A DNA stretch of 64,000 nucleotides from Anarhynchus alexandrinus (taxonomy: Eukaryota > Chordata > Aves > Charadriiformes > Charadriidae), in the NCBI GenBank assembly GCA_008711295.1, contig VUYV01000073.1, forward strand, positions 1,736,996-1,800,995. Direction: 5' to 3'. The translations under genes were made by a program, and so were the position numbers. This document shows, in pieces, positions 49,861 to 62,751 of this stretch (positions within the stretch are counted from its first letter, which is position 1; each line of letters starts with the position of its first letter). Below the pieces are notes generated by a model that searched no databases, was not told the origin of the DNA, and saw only the letters and a program-made list of their open reading frames with translations.

Positions 49861-52800
49861 AACAAAACACCTCATAAGCTTCCTGTCAACTGATGGGGTG
49901 GGATTGTTTTCCAATTCAGGCGTTTCTTCTCGTTATTAAATACTGTTTACTATGAGCCAGTCAGTCATTTTCAGGTGGGCGCGGAACAAACTTCTCAGGC
50001 CTGCAGCGCAGTCACACGCGTTAGTCATTTAGAAGTCAGACTTTGTTCCTGTACTTCCAAATCTCAGTGAAGAAACTACAAGGTACTAGTGTTTTACATG
50101 CAAAAGATGATAGCTTTTAGCATCCGAGCACATCTCATACATACGATAAAGGTCCCAGAGTTTTGAATTCTCCTTATTTATCACAGTAATGCTATTTTAC
50201 ATTTAGATTGTGTCTCCCTACTGAAGAGTAGCAGGGTAGCTCACAAACAACATACGCACTTTAATAATACATCATGGAAACACAGCTTCCTCTGGAGTGG
50301 AGAGAAAAACCAAGGAAAGCGCAGTGCATAGCATGGTGGGGGCATGGAAAGAAACTTCGCTCAAAGCAGTGAGAGAAATCATGATGCTTATACAACACTG
50401 TTAGAACTATACTGCTGTGGAGAGCAAAAAGACCCCTGATTTTTAAAGTTTTCATCAGAAAACCAATACATGCTGAGCTCTGTGGAACTGAATTTATCGA
50501 GCTCTCAGGATCATGAGTGAGGTCAGCCTTGCCAGGAATTGATGCAGTTTGTAAGTAAACCAAACTTGAGGTGTCAGAGCACTGTTATATTTCTCTGATC
50601 TCTTGCCTGGCTTTATTGTTTATTCATACGGCACTATACAGCTGTGCCTGGGGCAGGAAAGACACTGCTTCTACCCCCAAAAGTAACAATTTGATCTAAA
50701 ACTGAGAAGGCTTAAGGGCCTCTGAGAACTCTGCTTCACACTCCAGGTGTGGAGTTATCAACTAAACCTACCTGTTTGTTTAAAAGTGTGTGTTGTATTG
50801 GTGTTAGGAAGGAACTTCACCCTTCTTTCCCTGTTGAATTGAGTGTGTCATGCAGGTAATGCTCCAGCGTTGACTCTAGGCCAGGACTTTTGGGAAGCCA
50901 AGTGGATGACTGCCATTCAGTGCTGAGAACAACGGAAAAGCTGTTCCTGACTCACACTTGGAAGGGTCCTTCCACCAAGGGAGGTGAGACTGTTCTGCTG
51001 TTTATTCAGCACACTTCTCTTACCAATTTGTCTTGAGTGAGATATTGGAAGATTTTGTTGAGTCCATATCGAAACCAGGGCTTTTCCTAGAAAACGCTTT
51101 CTGCTCTTACAAATGTTAGATGCGTTGAAAGAGTAGCTGGGAACACTTTGTCTTTCCTTTTACCAGTTGATTGAAGAATTAACCAGAATGAATTCTTGCA
51201 ACTCTGTCCCAGAAATCTGTATGCAAACATTAAAATGGCAGACAGTAATACATTATTTAAAATTTAGACTCAAAAGATTTAAGAGCATGGCAGAAAATCC
51301 TACATGACGTAGAGAAGATGTCATCCCTCTCTACCCTGTCAGCCATAGTTAGAGTTTGCTAGCTCCCATTTAAACTCTTTGCAGATCTGGACTTGTCATC
51401 CTCTTTTTAATTCTAGGCAAGTAGCAAATTGGCTTAAAAATGTAGAAGCTGTTCTGATATGTATGCACGCTTGCTCCTGCCTTCAGCTTTCAAGCATCTG
51501 AAGGCATCCATTAGATTAGTTATCGTGTTAATAAGTAGATTTAAGAAATGCAGCATGTTCTCAGCTCACACTTGGACAAAAACTCAAGTGATTACAGGCT
51601 TCTGTCTAGATGTATCAGGGAACTGACCTCCACCCCTGACAGCATAACTTTGAGCTCATTTTATCTGCCACAGAGATAGAGAGGAATTTTAGTGCCCTAG
51701 TAGCAAGCAGATTGAAAGGTACTTGAGAGATTAGAGATGGCTCTGTCTGATACTGAATTCCCATGCCTGATGAAGAAAGGTGAGGGTGTTTGTCAGAGAA
51801 GCTGCATTTTTCTGGGGAAAATTAAAAAAGAAGGAAACAGCCTTCTGGACCCTTCTCAAAGTAGTAGAGGATTCCTGTTGCTGTTATTTCACACCCCCAG
51901 CCCATGTAATGAGCAAGGTTGGCCATACACCACGTGGAACCAAAGAGGACTGTCAGTCATGTACGAGGGGGGCCCTTTGTGATTGTAAGGGGAGCCCTAG
52001 TTAAAAAAATCAGCCATCAAACTGAAGGAATGGTGATTTCCTTTCTTCAGTGTGGAGCCAGCCCCTCTTTGCATCCTGTTAAATCTCCTCTGCCAGAGAT
52101 GACTCATCCCTGAGGTTCACAAAAATACTTCTGAAGAGCTGAATTTTTTTTTCCCTTTTCCTTTCTTTTTTTTCTTTCTTTACCTTTGAAGTGGACTCAT
52201 AGTACTGCATACATATTTACAAAATGATTCCCTAAGGCTATTCCAGCATCCTGCTCTTTAATTTCATCATACTTTTAGCACAAATATAAGTATACCTGTG
52301 ACACAGGGGACACCATGTCAGGAATGCAGGGAAAGAACACACTTGCAAAACCCAGAATCATGTTCCTTATTTTTGGAAAAAAGAGAAGGATGTCATTTTC
52401 TGCTGTGATATCTTGGTAGACATTGGCTTATCTAGGATGCCTGCTTATTGCTGAACAGAGATCTGAGAGAAAGGTCTGAGGACTGATCACTTAACCACTA
52501 TCTCATGTGCGCATTTTGGTATTATACCATGCAGAGAGAGGTCTGCAGTGTCACCTGATGTTTTAGTTCTGGAATCCTTCCTGGCTTAAGCAAGAAGATG
52601 ATTTATATAAAAGCAATGCCAGTTTTTCCTCATATGTAGAAATAAACTTGAAGGCTATTTAAAAAAAATGTTATTAATACCAAGAGGTTTATGAGACACA
52701 AAAGAGACAGAAGGTACAACATATAACATCCTGGCAAAAAATTGCTACATATTTTATAGTGCCTGACTTTAACAATCACATTGCAGCGTATTAGTAGGAT

Positions 52801-53104
52801 GCTGTAGACTTTTAGACCTTTGGGAGGGGGGAATATGAAAGAAATCAGAGTAGAGACATTAACAGGTACTGATGCCTTTTCCCAGACTCTGTGACACAAC
52901 TAGCCTGCTGGGCTGCCCTCATGTTCTGCAAGCATGAGGATAAGGTTGCCACATGGCTGATTTCCTACGCAAGGCTGTGCAGTTTGGGAGAGGTACTGGG
53001 GTATCAGCTTCCTGCCAGTCCATGGCAATAGAAAAAGCAGGGTATTTCTTGTTCAGGTTTCCCCTCTGCTCCTGAGTCTTCAGCTGGGATTGACCAAATT
53101 TTTT
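49861..53104. other. Intergenic sequence, nothing recognised
   Basis: No exon, RNA gene or named transposon is visible. Frames are at most about 100 codons and overlap one another. Confidence 0.5.
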
Positions 53105-53130
53105 TTCTCTATGAAGAANTTCTCTATGTC
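53105..53130. repeat. Short direct repeat with an ambiguous base
   Basis: TTCTCTATG occurs at 53105-53113 and again at 53120-53128, so a 15-base unit is repeated immediately before the purine tract. The base at 53119, inside the first unit, is N. Confidence 0.7.
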
Positions 53131-53198
53131 GAAGGGAAGGGAAGGGAAAGGAAGGGAAGGGAAGGGAAGGGAAGGGAAGGGAAGGGAAGGGAAGGGAA
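53131..53198. repeat. (GAAGG)n homopurine microsatellite
   Basis: About 68 bases of GAAGG units with one interruption near 53146-53150. The whole + strand is purine, so the tract can form triplex DNA. It also creates false low-complexity frames on both strands. Confidence 0.97.
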
Positions 53199-53199
53199 G

Positions 53200-53235
53200 C
53201 GAAAACTGGAGGGGAAGCGAAAACTGGAGGGGAAG
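53200..53235. repeat. Two perfect 18-bp tandem units beside the purine tract
   Basis: The unit CGAAAACTGGAGGGGAAG at 53200-53217 is repeated exactly at 53218-53235. It abuts the GAAGG tract and is followed by more GGAGG-like purine sequence. Confidence 0.95.
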
Positions 53236-56200
53236 GGAGGGGAGGAGGAGGGAAAATTTGTCTAACTCGATGTGTTTGGTTTTGTTGTTGTTTGTGTTTG
53301 TTTGGGTTTTTTTCCCAAAAGAAACCAACCAGAATTTTACATGATGCTGTGACTTCAGTGGAAAAAAGGAAAAGTGAACAGATAAAAGGAACAGAGGGAA
53401 GACAGTTTGTGATTTCATGGTGCAATCTAATGCATGCAGCTATTCAGTACTCTGCAGATGAAGTGGTACCCCACTGACAGGCCAAGGTAGGTAGACACAC
53501 CTCCCAGGTGCCTTCTTCTTGAGCATCTGCAGCAGTTCAAAGCACTGTAGCCTGTCACATGGGCAGGCAGGGCAGAATACAGAAGAGGGACCGCTGCTGA
53601 GGTGTGGGGTCCTAAGGTATGGCAGCTAGGTGGGGAGCATCTTCCCTTTGAGTATGGGGTCTTACTAGGGGGACTCTCTCCTGGTTGCAGCCCAGCATGG
53701 TGACCACTCCTCCTGTGCACTGGGATAGTCTGTGTTGTATTTTCTGTATCGCACTATCCAGCAGGGCTGTGGTATGACAGCTGAGTGAGTTTTGTGTGCA
53801 GGTTGAGTCACAGCAGAGTCAGCCTGCTGCAGATGGGGGTACTCAAGAAGTCCCTTGGGGTCTGGGCCTCTACCTGACAGCACAGGTGATGACCTTAACC
53901 GTTTTCTTCCCTGTGGAAGTGAACAGCAACCAGTCAAGTGGCATCTTGGGAATGAGTCATCTCTGTACCGAGCGGCATTGTTATTTTGGGAATTAACCAA
54001 CAGAGCACGTGTCTGTGTATTTTAAAGGGCACAACAATAAAATCTACACCAAAGAGTTTCTCCATTATAACCACACTGCACAGAGCTTGGCAGAGGTCAG
54101 GCAAACTGGGAAGTTTCTGTTTGCAGATGCCTTATTGATGTTATTCCAGTGCTACTACCATTATATCTTGCACACTCTCTATCCTTCCTAGCTGCACATT
54201 TAGAAAGTAAATAAGCTCATCAGACACATGTTCCATTTTATGAGAGCAGAGATGCGTACAAGAGTGTGAATGAATATGAATAGCCCATTTTTGGCATTAC
54301 CCAAGCTTTGGAGCTGATTTCTATGAGTCAGAAATAAGTACTGTGCTAAAAGGGTTCCCATAAAAATATGGATGGTGAAAGAAATGGGGAAAGGAGGAAA
54401 CATTCCTGTCAGAAAATGGCTGCTTCCTGAGATAACTCCTCAAGACATGTGGCAAGTTTTCATGTGGGTCCTGATTTGTGTGGCAACATTTTGGGTTTGC
54501 TGACAGCTCTCTGCCCAGGGAGCCATGACACTACTTTTCATTTAACAAATATCTTCAAAATGCAGTGAAAAATAGACTAGTCTTTGAAAAGGAAAGAAGA
54601 TGAAACAGAGTCTAAAGAACCCTCAACAACTGGGAAAAAAAAAGCCATACAGAGTTTTAATTTTGTTTCTGATTTTGGTTTGATTTGGCTTGCTTTGCTT
54701 TGTTTTGTTTTATTTTCTTAGCACTTTCTCCATTTCAAACTCTTAGTCTTAAATAAGAAGGTGGCTTTGAATGCTGCATTTTTACAATTGATAATGAAAA
54801 TTATTAGACTAGTTAGCATTATATATGAGCTGGGAATGACCGTAAGCCTAATGAGGCTAGGAATGGACCTAATATTTAAGATTTTACCTGTGTCTGTTTT
54901 TTTTAGGAATGACTTAAAAAGGGACCACTTCTCCTACCCCATAGGCCACAAGCTTGCCTCATTGTTACCCAACTATGGGAAATCGTCTATGCACCAGAGC
55001 TGGCGTAAGATGGGCACCCAGAAAGCAGTCAGTTGTGCTGGTTTCTCACTTCAAACACATATGAGAAAAGGGCATTTTTTCCACTGAAGGATTTTGGTGC
55101 CCCCTCCTTTTTGGTAGAAGGGCTGTTAATGCGGTGCAGAAGCCCATAGACATATCTCTAGCTCTGTAGATCCCAGATCCTCACCACCTCCCCCAAAATC
55201 TAGTCAGATGGGGATACAGGCCTGTTTTTTGCTAATGCTTGGAGCTCACTGGAAGGTGAATAAATAGAACAGTCCATTTGTGACAGATGGGAGATACTTC
55301 TCTGCTGGACAATGAATACCATTTTGATAACAAAGTTTGGTTTGCAAGGCTGCCTCTGTCTAGGTGTTAAGCCAGTCTAGATGGTGTCAGTTTATTCTGT
55401 CTGTTATATACTCAAACTGAGGTGTGGGATGCCCCAAAAAGATCTCAGAGTCAGTGTGCCATCACAGGTCATTGCCTTTGAATGTTTGCTAGTGGCCTTT
55501 CCAACAGTGTAGGAAGGTAGATCCAAGTCTGCCAAGCCAAGAGAGCCTGGAGATCCTTGCTTTGCAAGGCAGATGTAGAACAAGAAGTAGAACAATTTTC
55601 TTTTAAAACTGTCTTTAGCAAATCACAGCCAAATGTTTCTGAAGTGGCCTAAAGAGAAGAGAAGGTTTGAGCACTGCCTGGACTGACCCTGTCCAAGCAG
55701 GGAGAAAAGGAAGGATTCAGATCAGCTCTTTTCCCACCACTGGTTGGTAATGCTTTCTGCTATTGAAGATTAATAAGACAAGGTTAAGAATTTTATTTAG
55801 TAAGCCTTTACTCCTTACTTTATTTTGGTATGTTTTTCCTGGAAGATTAAACCAGAAAGCAGTGTTCCTGCAGGGAATAAATGTATCATAGGAATCAGAG
55901 ACTAGAAAGGTTTCAGACCTGTGCTGTGGTCAGCCTATGGGGTCCTGCTGCACAAGTGAAATGAGCCTTTGACAGAAATAGTGTGGATTCAGTGTCCAGC
56001 TGCCAGACAGAGGGGAGCTGAGAAGTGGGCCTGGGCCTGGCTGTGAACCTATCATACCAAAGTCCTGGGTGGGTAGGTAGACACCTCACCAATGCTCAGT
56101 GCAGATCAGTTCCTGTTAGCGGGGGATGCCTGGTCTTGGGGACTGTGCCGGCCTCCAAGAGCACGAACAGGGAAGAAAGGCAGAATCTCTTCGCAGGTCT

Positions 56201-56590
56201 TGGACTGTCAAAAAGGGATTTTCAGGACCTGACTGCTAAGCTACTGCTTGATACTAAGTGGATTTAACCAGGGGCTCATAAGGGTTTAGAGAGCCCTTGC
56301 TCCATGGAGGAAAATATTCACAGTACGGGACTAGAATTTCCTGTTGTGACACTGTGATCAGAAGGGTGAATAAAAGACACAGAGTGAGTTTCCTGTAGCA
56401 AACAGTGGGACTTTGGTGCACTTGTTACAAGCCTCTGGTGCCCCTTTAAACATGGGGTTTATTTAGGAAGTAATCTATCTTTTACACAGAGGTATCTATA
56501 GTTGCTCAGGGGAAGCCTTTATATATCTGCAGATATCTGTGTGCACATAGTAAAACACCAAAACATTCCCTTCCTCCTGAAGAGAAAAGA
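53236..56590. other. Intergenic sequence, nothing recognised
   Basis: Non-coding by appearance. A TTTG/TTTTG-rich patch lies at about 54663-54715. The frame at 54761-55087 (108 codons) has no recognisable motif. Confidence 0.5.
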
Positions 56591-56599
56591 GCCTTTGTT

Positions 56600-56945
56600 T
56601 GAGAAAGGTTCCCCTGCCAGACTGCCCAAGACTATGTCATGGCCCCGAAGGCGCTGACAGCCCTGCCTGTCCCTGCCCACCCCCTGGGGCTCCCCCCACT
56701 GCCCTAATGCCCAGGACCCCATGTCAGCCCCTGGGGCCATCAGCTCCTGCCCCAGCAATGCTGCAGCAGGGCCGGTCTTCAGCTCCCCACAGCCCTGCCC
56801 TGCCTGGCCATGGGCCCCCTGAGCTGGGCCCACCCACGGGTCCACGTCCCAGTCTGCGAGAACAGGCTCTTGGTAAGCAGTGAATGCGTTGCAGCTGGTG
56901 GTGCATCGGGCAGCGTAGGCACAGGGTCCCCCCCCGCTACTTTCT
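56600..56945. other. Short GC-rich patch
   Basis: A cytosine-rich stretch (repeated CCCTGCC and CCCCTGGGG-like words) stands out against its AT-rich surroundings. It is poor in CpG, so it is not a typical CpG island. The 144-codon minus-strand frame across it is rich in Gly, Ala and Pro and is probably composition-driven. It could be part of an unrecognised repeat. Confidence 0.4.
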
Positions 56946-59900
56946 GTTGGCACAGTTCTCCTGGTGGAGTGAAGTGTCCCTAGTGAGGGGAAGAAATACC
57001 TGGTTAAGTAGCAGAGGGAACGCTATCATCTGTTAAACTTTCAGCAGAAGACTTTTCTCTGAGAGCTGGTTGCTAATTTGAGACAAATTGTTAATGAGAT
57101 GCAGGCATATGCCCTCATCCAACTATCTCAGACCATTTTGTTCCCTTGAATTAGTTGTGGCATTCATTTCCAGCATCCTGGAAGGTTGTATGCTGGGGTT
57201 TTGTGGTTTAAGCATACTTGGCTTGAACTACCAGGGCAGCAGCATTGCCACATCTGTTTCATCTGGAGTTGTATGGTACTGAATCACTTTTGTTTTCCCC
57301 CCAACAGCTTCAGCCACTGGAAATCAGGAGGTGTAAAGAACATCATTCCTTTTCATTGTGGTTACAGACAACCCTGGAAGTGCGACTGTGAGTACTTCTA
57401 GCTTCAGAAATCAGGAAGCAAAACAAACAAAAACCTGCAACATTTATTAATAAATTTCAATTAAACCTCCCTGGTTCCAAGCCAAGTTACAGAATTTCTC
57501 TGGGGGGAAGCAGGAGGAAAGTGGATTTATGACTGTTGAATGTTTGAGCCTGTCAGAATTGTATTGGGCACTACAAAAAATGGATGGCTAGAAATAAATT
57601 TGGGTGTGAATAAGCTGTTTCCTCCACAGGTCTGGTTTATACTGGCAGGATGCACTTAACGGTTGACTGGAGAAAAAAATGTGACAGACAGGATGGTTTC
57701 TTACATGGTCCTCAGGGAATTGAAACATGAGCTCTGTTCTTCTTCCCTTTAACTCACCCTCTGGTGACCGGCAAAACAATTTAGATTCAAGCTTCGGGTT
57801 TAGAAGAATTGCTGGTAGGAGGGGAAGGGTTAATTTGTTTACTTGGGGTGTTTTTCTGTTTGTTTTGTTTTACTTTTTTAAGCCCTGATGTGAATTATCC
57901 ATTTTGGCAAGTGAATGGGAACAGTTGCATGTACTTGGTATTTTCTGTCACATACACTATTATTAGTAAGAAACACATTTCCTTTTGGGGTGAACGCTAA
58001 GGACAAAAATAAGGCTGTTCAGATTACCACCCCCCTTATTAACTCTGCTAAAGCAATTGTGCTGGCATTTAAGAGAACTGGCAAATGCATTTGTTCAGTG
58101 GCAAATGTGATGCATTCAACGTTCTTTTCACATGAAGAAGAAAACAGGAGCTTTTAAGCACAGGGAATGTAATAGGCAAGCTTTGGTAATGATTTCTAAT
58201 ATTTTCAAAAGAGAAAAGGGGAAAAAGATCCCATTCACTTGTTTCAGTATGAAGGAAGGGAAATAACTCTATTATCCAAAATCTCCTCCAGAGCTTTCAG
58301 TGCTACTTGGTGTACATTTTCTCTCCATGTGTAGACAGATTTGCCTTCAGTGACAAATCATTTGGCTATGGCTTGGATTTTGCATCCAATATGCACGGTA
58401 TGCCTTAATTCCTGGAATGAATTACCTCATAATCTAAGCAGAAGGACAGGACGTGTCTCAGTAGAACAAAGTTTTTCCGCTTGTAGGGCAGGATACCTTT
58501 TCTAAGAATGAGTGGTGTCATGGTGCCCAGATGCTGTTGGACTCTTTGCTTTTGTTAAAAGTGCTGTCGTCAGTCATAACAACATGGTGGGTCATCATGT
58601 TGAGTATGCTGAGCAATTCAGATCATGATGTACAAAAGGGCATTTGTTTCCTTTCAGGGTGTTGTGCTTACTGGTATCAGCTTTGCATTTGGCCCCGTTA
58701 GGTTGGTTTGAAATCGTTGAGGTATTTTCCTGTTGTTGCTCACATCCTTTTCCACTGGTACTGATTAATCTGAGTTTTTTGACTCTCCAGAAAACATTCT
58801 TGTGCTCATCACTCACTGCTTATCACTTGTCTCCATTTGTTGTGGAGAAAATGGGTGGTTCTCAACCTGAGTAGAGGTTTAGTGTCACCTTTCAACATTG
58901 AGAGGAATGAAAGGCAGTGGTGGAAAGTGCTATGGTAACTGATGTACAGGACACTTGTTTGCTTTTTTTTTTTTGTGAACCAAAATGCCTAAGCAGCTGG
59001 TAGCAACAGAAAGTAAAACGCCTTTTCATGGCTGATGGGAAAAAAAAAAATCATACAGATAAGGCAAACTGATGGGGAAGTTTACTTTACTCTTAGCTGT
59101 GAGGTATTTTTCCTGCGTCTGCTTCAAGGGCTTTGGTCTTCATCCATCAGTCTTTATATATATACTAAATAGCGTTTAACAAGTGGCTTTTAAAATAGGG
59201 TGAACTTTTGAAAAGGGAGTATTTATAGAAGTAGCTATTTAGTTTGCTAGTAATTTTCAGTATTCATTTTGCTATTGCTGAATATACAGAACAGGATTAT
59301 TCACCCACATTACCCAGCTGCTTCTGTTTGATAACGCAACAAAGATTGTGAGGTAAGTGTCTTTCCATGGAAATGGCTGTGATGTCATGATTCATGGCTA
59401 TGAAAAAGTGGGATCTGTGAGGAGGAGTTGTTTTTGAGACAGAAAATCCCAAAATACAGATGTCTTGCATTAATGGTTAAATGGTCGATTAAAATGCAAT
59501 CCAGTTAAGGAATATTGCAAGAAATTAATTCTCCATGATATACTTGAAAAATGTTTCCTGTTATTGGAGCTCACTAAAAACACAATAGTAACTTATTAGA
59601 AGAAGCGGTGGTACTTTTCCAACTCTACTTTTCCTATAGATGAGACTTGGCAACACCAGAAGTTTACAGGAGGAGGTGATATGTTACAGTCCTCAGTAAA
59701 GAATATGTGGGGGTTTGGGAATTTTTCATTTACCTTGCTGACAAGGCTGCCAGCTGAACTACATTTGGAAGTTCTCTGGCCTCTTCAACAGCCGGGACTT
59801 GGAGAAGAATTGTAAACCTGACACGCACTTGCATAAAATCTGTCTGCTGCTGCATCTCCCTGGAACAGCAATGAAGCTATGCAAGTGAATATTCAGAAAT

Positions 59901-61878
59901 TTCGGTTATAAGCCAGCTATACAACCATTCTCACTAGATGCTTCAGTGGGTGCTTCATGGAGATGTCCTGTTACAACTGATTAGTTGATCTAACTCAAAA
60001 TGCTTTTGGTTCATCTCATCAGAAATCTATTGAGCTAATGTACCACTTCTCTGTCTCAGTAATGTGTCAAATCTCTTGAGCTGGACATGAGCATCACACA
60101 GCTGGCTCTCAACTCTGTGCTGGATGGTAGGCAAACCTGATTCTCATTAATTTGCAACTGAAGACTGAGGCTTTTTGCTGCTCTGTGACAATGTCCATCA
60201 GGTCAACCTCCTTGGTCATTCATTGACCAGCCTCAGCTGGCATGTGGGATCCAGAACAGGACAAAGCCTATGGCAGGACCTTGCTGGTGGGGAGCTTAAC
60301 ACCTAGCAGAACACTCTGTTCAGAGGCAGACTTACAGGACTTCATCATATGACCCAGCATAGCTGCTGCCCGTTTCAAGACCCAGCAGTCTGATGTTTCA
60401 AGCAGGGGGAAAGCTGATTCTTACTTAGGAAGGATGCTCCAAATCTTCTTTTTGGTTCTCCCCAGCCTACTAATGTTATTCCTGCCCTGTCTCTGCTGGT
60501 GACGTATACAGCACTGTGAAATGTATACGTACTGCTTACTGGTAATGAGCTAAATGGTGTCAAATTTCTCCACTGACAGAAACATCTACTTACAGCTTTC
60601 TCCATTTGGTTCAGCAGCACCTCAGCCCCTATACAAGAGGGGTATGTCACTTCATACTGAGGGAAATATGCCAGGGAAAATCCATTTGAGGTTTACATTT
60701 GGTATATCCACGGATGTCTGCTCAGGTTTTCCATTTCTTGTGGTAGCCAGGATGCAAATGTGACTGAAGCTGGGGTCAATGGACAAACACATAGACAGTC
60801 TATCCCTTGGATCAAGGAGTATGGACAGGGCAAAGATATACCAGGAAATCTTTAACAGCAAAACAGGAAGGCAGGTGGCAGCTTTGGAGTGACACAGACA
60901 GCAGTCATACAGGGACTGAGGATCTTCTCGAGTAAGATCTCCATTATCACAGTCTCCTCCAGTGCCATGGATCAGCCAGCTTGCTCCACCAGAGCGAGCT
61001 GACTTCCCTTACTCTGGTGTAATTGTGAATGTTAATATCTGAGAGCTGGCCTGGAGGCTGATACCAGAAAATCATGTCTGAAGGTGTCAGCACACAATCA
61101 ACCTGACCAGCAAATGATCACAAAAGGCAAGAAGAAATCACAGCTTTGAGGGAGTTTGCCAAGAACCAGCTGGAACAAACTGGGGTGTGTTTCAGACTGT
61201 CAGGCTAAGGCCATGCTGACCGGCTAGCGCTTGAGATGCCAGAGGGAGCCCACCTCTGGGACACTCAGGGGCTCTGAGCGCCGGCCAGACAGCACACACC
61301 ATGGGTAAGCTGCGTGAGGCCAGTACTTCTGGAATTACAAGGCAGAGAGAAGCACTGCCAGTGCTGAGTTTTCCAGGAAAATGGTAGATAACTGAGGAAA
61401 GTACAAAGTCAGCTTTGGGTCATCTCTGCAAAAGAAAAGGAAGACAGTAGGCAGCTTTATTTTTGACAATAGGTGGTCCTGAGGAACTTCATGTTTTTAA
61501 TCATTTTCTATCCACTCAGACAGAGGTAGTTATCTATCAGACTGTTACGGATATATGAAAACTGTTGCACTGCCCTTGAAATGAGCAGTATGTTTTTAAA
61601 CTGATAGTGTAAAAAGAAGGTGAAGACCTAACATTGTTTGTGATTGATCTCAGGTTTCTGAGTCAATCTTGCAATTTCAGAACTGGTAAAACAGCAGGCT
61701 GTGATCTGTAACAAAAAGAAACAACCCTTAAATTTCCAAGACAGTGGAAGTGGAAGACAAAGCAGGACTACTGTAAAGCTAATTGACCCTTGACAACAAA
61801 ATAAAAGTTTCTTGCCCAAAGAGCAGCTTCCTAGCTTTTGTGAATGTAGATTTTAGGATCCTGCTGACTACGCCAATC
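56946..61878. other. Intergenic sequence with one small inverted repeat
   Basis: No coding exon or named transposon is recognised. At 60502-60509 ACGTATAC is mirrored by GTATACGT at 60523-60530, an 8-bp stem around 13 bases. T-runs and A-runs near 58963 and 59041 are simple sequence. Confidence 0.5.
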
Positions 61879-62751
61879 TGTTGCGGATGGGTGATTTAGA
61901 TCGCTTAAAGAATCACTATCAAAAGTGTTAGCAAAGCCATTTTAATATGATGTTGCAAAAGTGTGACTTAACAAAGTTCTTTGGCAAGGTTCATTCTATT
62001 AATTACTGCATGGGAAAATGTAAAAAGGAAAATGGAATTACACTTAAGTTAGAACGATTCACAGAGAGACGGAAGATACAAAGGTTAAGGGAGGCCCTCC
62101 CATTGAGTTCAGAATGGACCCCCTTGCTGTCTAAACTCTTTTTCAGAGAGGAGTCTAGGTGCAGCTGTATCCAGACTTAGTCCCAGACTTGGTCAACAGT
62201 TTATGTCTAAAGGGTTGTATATGTTTCATTAGCATCAATTCAGCATGCAATCAATGTTACCAGGGCAAAATCAAAGTTATCATACTACAGAGTTAGGTGC
62301 AATATCGGTTGCTTACCAAAGATCTGCCATTGGTAAAAGGTCTCTCTGCCTTGGGGAGCAAGCTTGAGAGGTGTCCCAGCTCAAGGGGAGCTCACTGATG
62401 TGCAGCCACGCTGCCTAGCAGGGAGGGCTCAAAAAAGGCTCACTTAGTGGTTGGCTGGCAGTCAAATTACATGCAGTGGAAAAGATATGCATGAGACTCC
62501 TTGTACCCACAACTTACTTTGTTTTTTGATCAGTGAATTTTGGAAAAGCCACCTGTTATTTATGCATTAATCTCATGATCAGTGTTCCAAAGTCATCAGT
62601 ATTGATGTTCACTGTGTCCTGTGTGGGTTTTTGGAGAACAGGTTGAAACTAGAGGAGTTCTTGGCCCGGCTACAGCTCAGGCCTTTACCTCCTTTGGAGC
62701 TGGTACCAAACTCCCACTAATTTGGTTAAGGGGTTGAATGCATCTGTCACA
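61879..62751. mobile_element. Probable solo LTR of an avian endogenous retroelement
   Basis: The segment starts TGTTGCGGATGG and ends CATCTGTCACA, which gives the TG...CA ends of a long terminal repeat of about 870 bases. Its internal sequence (for example AACGATTCACAGAGAGACGG and GGGAGGCCCTCCCATTGAG) resembles bird ERVL-type LTRs as I remember them. That is pattern memory and not a search. The five bases on either side (CAATC and CTATA) do not match, so either a boundary is wrong or the target duplication has decayed. No retroviral coding region is attached. Orientation is undecided. Confidence 0.4.

Noticed and set aside
52919..53425. 168- and 112-codon minus-strand frames with repeated Phe-Pro-Ser-Leu-Pro
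   Set aside because: They are translations of the GAAGG microsatellite and contain an N-derived unknown residue. Low complexity, not a gene.
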